Shown piece after piece: positions 61,201 to 64,000 of a DNA stretch of 64,000 nucleotides (position 1 is the stretch's first letter; the number at the start of each line of letters is the position of its first letter). The DNA comes from Watersipora subatra (lineage: Eukaryota; Bryozoa; Gymnolaemata; Cheilostomatida; Watersiporidae), in the NCBI RefSeq assembly GCF_963576615.1, contig NC_088708.1:2914001-2978000 (forward strand), read 5' to 3'. Under the pieces are notes generated by a model. That model saw only the letters and a program-made list of their open reading frames with translations. It made no database searches and was not told the DNA's origin. The position numbers and the translations under genes are program-made.

Positions 61201-63879
61201 TGAGTTGGATGTTACATGGGCAACCATGGAGTTTGAACATAATCCACATCCTCGAACAAAAATAACTTTGCTAGGAGCCTCTGAGGAGCTGATCGAGACC
61301 CTTGAAGACAACCAGGTGCAGCTGCAAAACATGCTTACATCCAAATACATCGCCTTCTTCCAAGAGCAAGTCTCCAGCTGGCAAAAGAAGCTCAGCAACG
61401 CGGACCAGGTTCGTTTCCTTAGGTCATGTTTATAAAGCGAGGTGATCTGCCCAACAACAGCATTGTTCATTAGTTTATGACCTACAGATAGTGTGCTTGC
61501 TGTGACTAGCCAAGGCACCTTCTTACATTTTGGGTTTTGCTCTTGATATAGGTTATTCAGATCTGGTTTGAAGTGCAGAGAACTTGGTCTCACTTAGAGA
61601 GCATCTTTATTGGTTCAGAGGACATCAGAAAACAGTTGCCTCAAGACTCGGCTAGATTCGATCAGATCGACACAGACTTCAAGGTAGCTCTATCTAAATA
61701 CTTCCTTCAGCCGTATAAGTTCCCATCTATCTGCACTAGGCCTGCAAATTGCAATGGCATTTATGATTCGTGCCTGCATATACTGACTATACTGACTTGG
61801 CACTGTTGTATTTCCTCACTTTATGAAAGCTCAGTAGGTAATCAGAGTTTCTAATCATTGGACACCTGAACCGGCAACAAAGAGCAGCACCATTATGACT
61901 GCTAACATCCAGTTGTTCACCGATGGACATCTTCTGTTTAGGGTCTGGTATCAGAAGTAGAGGTGACAAAGAATGTGGTAGAAGCTACCAACAGGCCAAA
62001 GTTGTTTGAGCGTCTAGAGAGTTTGCAAGGAGAGCTGAGCCTCTGTGAGAAGGCCTTAGCGGAGTACTTGGAGACAAAGCGACTCGCCTTTCCAAGATTC
62101 TACTTTGTGTCATCAGCTGATCTTCTTGACATCCTGTCAAATGGAAACAACCCTGTCGTGGTAAGTTTTGTCTCTCATACAGGTTAGCTTTAATGGTAAT
62201 AAGAGTACTTCCTTGCCAGTTTTCAACTTGTCCCTCAAGTTAGTATATGACTTCAAGATGTTCGCTCACTTCTATGACCTTGTAAAAAAAAAGTTTCGAG
62301 TGTTTTGTTGCTCACAGGTTCTACTCATGACCTTGATTGTAGGTCGCCCGGCATCTCACTAAGCTATTTGACTGCCTGGCATCGCTAGAGTTTGAGACTG
62401 ATGACAAGGGTGAGGTATGCAGCAAGAATGCGCTACATATGTTTAGTAAAGATGGAGAGAAGGTGCAGCTAGCCTATGTGTGCGACTGCGATGGACAAGT
62501 AGAGGTCTGGCTTAACAGGGTCCTTGATGATATGGTCGAGTCTGTAAGGAAAGAGTTCACAGAGGCTGTTGTCGCCTATGAGGAGAAGCCAAGAGATCAG
62601 TGGCTTTTTGACTTCCCCGCTCAGGTTAGAGCTGCTATCATATCCTCAAGAATGACCCTTGTGAGACATGTTTGAAGAGACGAGCAGTTGATGGTATTTT
62701 ATGCGAGTCATTAACTCGCTCCCTCTTGAGAGTTCCATCCTTTTAAGAGTTGCACCCATTCTAGAGTAGCATATAATATATAATATGTACACCTGCAATC
62801 ATTCTGTTTGCAGGTGGCGCTTTGTGGAACGCAGATTTGGTGGACAACCGAGGTCAACATAGCCTTTGCAAGGCTAGAGGAGGGGTATGAGAATGCCCTC
62901 AAGGACTACAACAGAAAACAAATCTCTCAGCTAAATCAGTTGATTGTAATGCTCCTGGACAAACTGTCCAAAGGTGACCGACAAAAGATCATGACGATAT
63001 GTACTATTGACGTGCACGCCAGAGATGTAGTAGCTAAGATGATCACCAACAAAGTAAGTTTATTCTTTGGTAATCATCTATCATTACTTTTTACCAATAA
63101 TGTACCATCAGTGATCTCTAATAGTTTTGTGTTCTTGTTATAATTTAGTTGTATTTTTTCAGGTTGACTCGGCACTGCATTTCATGTGGCTGTCACAGCT
63201 TCGTCATCGTTGGGATGAGGCCAATAGGCACTGCTATGCTAACATCTGTGATGCCCAGTTCAAGTACTCATACGAGTACCTTGGTAACACCGCCCGACTT
63301 GTCATCACTCCTCTCACTGACCGCTGCTACATCACTCTGACTCAGTCACTCCATCTTACTATGAGTGGAGCACCTGCAGGACCTGCCGGCACAGGCAAAA
63401 CTGAGACTACCAAGGATCTTGGCAGAGCTCTGGGCATCATGGTGTATGTGTTCAATTGCTCTGAGCAGATGGACTACAAGGTATGCTTTGCTGAAGTGTT
63501 GCTCATTAACTGTCAATAATTGGCCATAAGTAGAGCAGCATACGCAGTCGACTGTGAAGTGACTGGGTATCTTTATTAATAATCAGTTGCTTAAAGCTCA
63601 GAAATTTTTCATTACTCTTGTACTTGTCAAAAAGTTAGTTACTTGCCAATTTGGATTGTTTTTAGTCGATTGGAAATATCTACAAAGGACTTGCCCAGTC
63701 AGGCGCCTGGGGATGTTTTGATGAGTTCAACAGAATCTCAGTAGAAGTGCTTTCCGTTGTGGCAGTGCAAGTCAAGTGTATTCAGGATGCCATCAGAGAC
63801 AAGAAGAAGATTTTCGCTTTCCTTGGTGAAGATATTAAGCTGATTCCCACTGTTGGCATCTTCATCACCATGAATCCAG
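43241..63879 (+). CDS. axonemal dynein heavy chain, outer-arm beta type (DNAH9/11/17 group), 5' part, 28 exons
   Basis: Motor subunit of ciliary outer dynein arms. Exons: 43241-43597, 44983-45173, 45705-45906, 46017-46172, 46282-46422, 46618-46854, 46951-47073, 48533-48694, 49406-49588, 49880-50031, 50272-50398, 50618-50873, 51038-51285, 51391-51579, 51844-52054, 52198-52388, 52749-52918, 53150-53354, 58735-59025, 59426-59599, 60460-60693, 61145-61408, 61552-61683, 61942-62160, 62343-62624, 62814-63053, 63163-63480, 63666-63879; about 1,956 residues, phase consistent throughout. Residues about 190-780 are the N-terminal tail, 1265-1700 the linker ([31 protein letters not shown]), then AAA1 with P-loop GPAGTGKT (1852-1859) and Walker [31 protein letters not shown] and EKALAEYL match vertebrate DNAH9 almost exactly. 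The family is about 4,500 residues, so over half lies beyond the right edge. Intron 9 has a GC donor. Confidence 0.96.
43598..44982. other. dynein intron 1
   Basis: AT-rich intron. It contains clustered ATAATTGCATTATA words near 44400-44475 and an inverted repeat (GTTTATAATGGAATC and its complement) at about 44848-44904. Nothing else is recognisable. Confidence 0.6.
47074..48532. other. dynein intron 7
   Basis: 1.46-kb intron with no recognisable gene, repeat array or paired transposon ends. Confidence 0.6.
48761..49356. repeat. 23-bp minisatellite filling dynein intron 8
   Basis: About 26 units of CATTGACAGTAGTTATAGG plus TATA, with alternation of TTGTCAG, TTGACAG and TTGGCAG and of AGGTATA and AGTTATA. 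The array takes most of the 711-bp intron, starting about 66 bp after exon 8 and ending about 50 bp before exon 9. Confidence 0.95.
49589..49590 (+). other. non-canonical GC splice donor of dynein intron 9
   Basis: Exon 9 ends ...CCCAAG and the intron begins GCTAGTAT. Placing the junction here joins HRNLPK to [14 protein letters not shown], matching the length and sequence of vertebrate DNAH9 (HKNMPT-VAGGLRWAQELR). The nearest GT, 4 bp downstream at 49593, would shift the frame. Confidence 0.75.
52498..52650. repeat. three-copy tandem repeat in dynein intron 16
   Basis: Three copies of about 50 bp, each with GAAATACCTTGCTAGGTTTA then TGATAGAGTGTAT, the last one slightly diverged. Confidence 0.85.
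53408..58643. repeat. 17-bp minisatellite, 308 units, filling dynein intron 18
   Basis: Unit GATCATACAGTAGATTT repeated without net insertion or deletion: 5,236 bp is exactly 308 x 17. Recurrent variants are GAACATGC, GAACATAC, GATTATAC and CAGTGGATTT. A partial GAACATGCA unit follows at the right edge. The array is 97% of the 5,380-bp intron, starting 54 bp after exon 18 and ending 91 bp before exon 19. Stops occur in every frame, so it is non-coding. Confidence 0.98.
59600..60459. other. dynein intron 20
   Basis: 860-bp AT-rich intron with no recognisable gene, repeat array or transposon end. Confidence 0.6.
60916..61030. repeat. 20-bp tandem repeat in dynein intron 21
   Basis: About six units of GTGTCTAAACATGGCTACAG, with GGCAAC and GACAAC variants. 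It ends about 115 bp before exon 22. Confidence 0.9.
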
Positions 63880-64000
63880 GTACACAGGCTATGCACTCAA
63901 ACAAATGCCTTTTTTATTTTTAATGTTACCTGCCAGACTATTGTCTTTGCTATTCCCTGTCAGAGAGATATCTTTCCTCACTGTTTTATAACATGCTGCT

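Overview
The window is metazoan nuclear DNA. Coding exons are short, have GT-AG borders and keep their phase across AT-rich introns full of transposons and minisatellites. Frequent ACATGTA words, a P-like transposon and the protein sequences fit a lophotrochozoan such as a mollusc or bryozoan; that placement is inference and the species is not identified.

Three host genes can be assembled. (1) NDUFA11 (complex I accessory subunit), plus strand, four exons, 809-9449. (2) BANP (BEN-domain CpG-promoter factor), minus strand, nine coding exons, 42572 down to 16624. (3) The 5' part of an outer-arm axonemal dynein heavy chain of the DNAH9/11/17 group, plus strand, 28 exons from 43241 to 63879, running off the right edge inside AAA1. 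NDUFA11 and BANP lie tail to tail across about 7 kb of repeat-bearing intergenic DNA. BANP and the dynein gene lie head to head across about 650 bp. That shared promoter holds a perfect TCTCGCGAGA palindrome (the BANP recognition sequence) four bases from a consensus RFX X-box.

Mobile elements dominate the introns. NDUFA11 introns hold an hAT relic with an 8-bp target duplication, a TIR element with a decayed ORF, and a pogo/Tigger-like element starting 11 bp after a splice donor and itself interrupted by another TA-flanked element. BANP introns hold a second hAT-like element, a TA-flanked element split by two Ty3/gypsy retrotransposons (one old and broken, one young with near-identical LTRs and a single frameshift), two long-TIR elements at TTAA-like sites, a mariner relic, and a 2,115-bp P-like element with 33-bp TIRs and an exact 8-bp target duplication. 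The P-like element encodes a THAP domain joined in frame to the last part of a P-type transposase, with the catalytic core deleted. This layout recalls the Drosophila KP repressor.

Tandem arrays sit close to exons and can fill whole introns. Dynein intron 18 is 97% one 17-bp minisatellite (308 units, no net indel), intron 8 is mostly a 23-bp array, a 31-bp array precedes NDUFA11 exon 2, and a 15-bp array lies beside a BANP splice donor. One dynein intron uses a GC donor. No rRNA gene, tRNA gene, CRISPR array or operon-like structure was seen.
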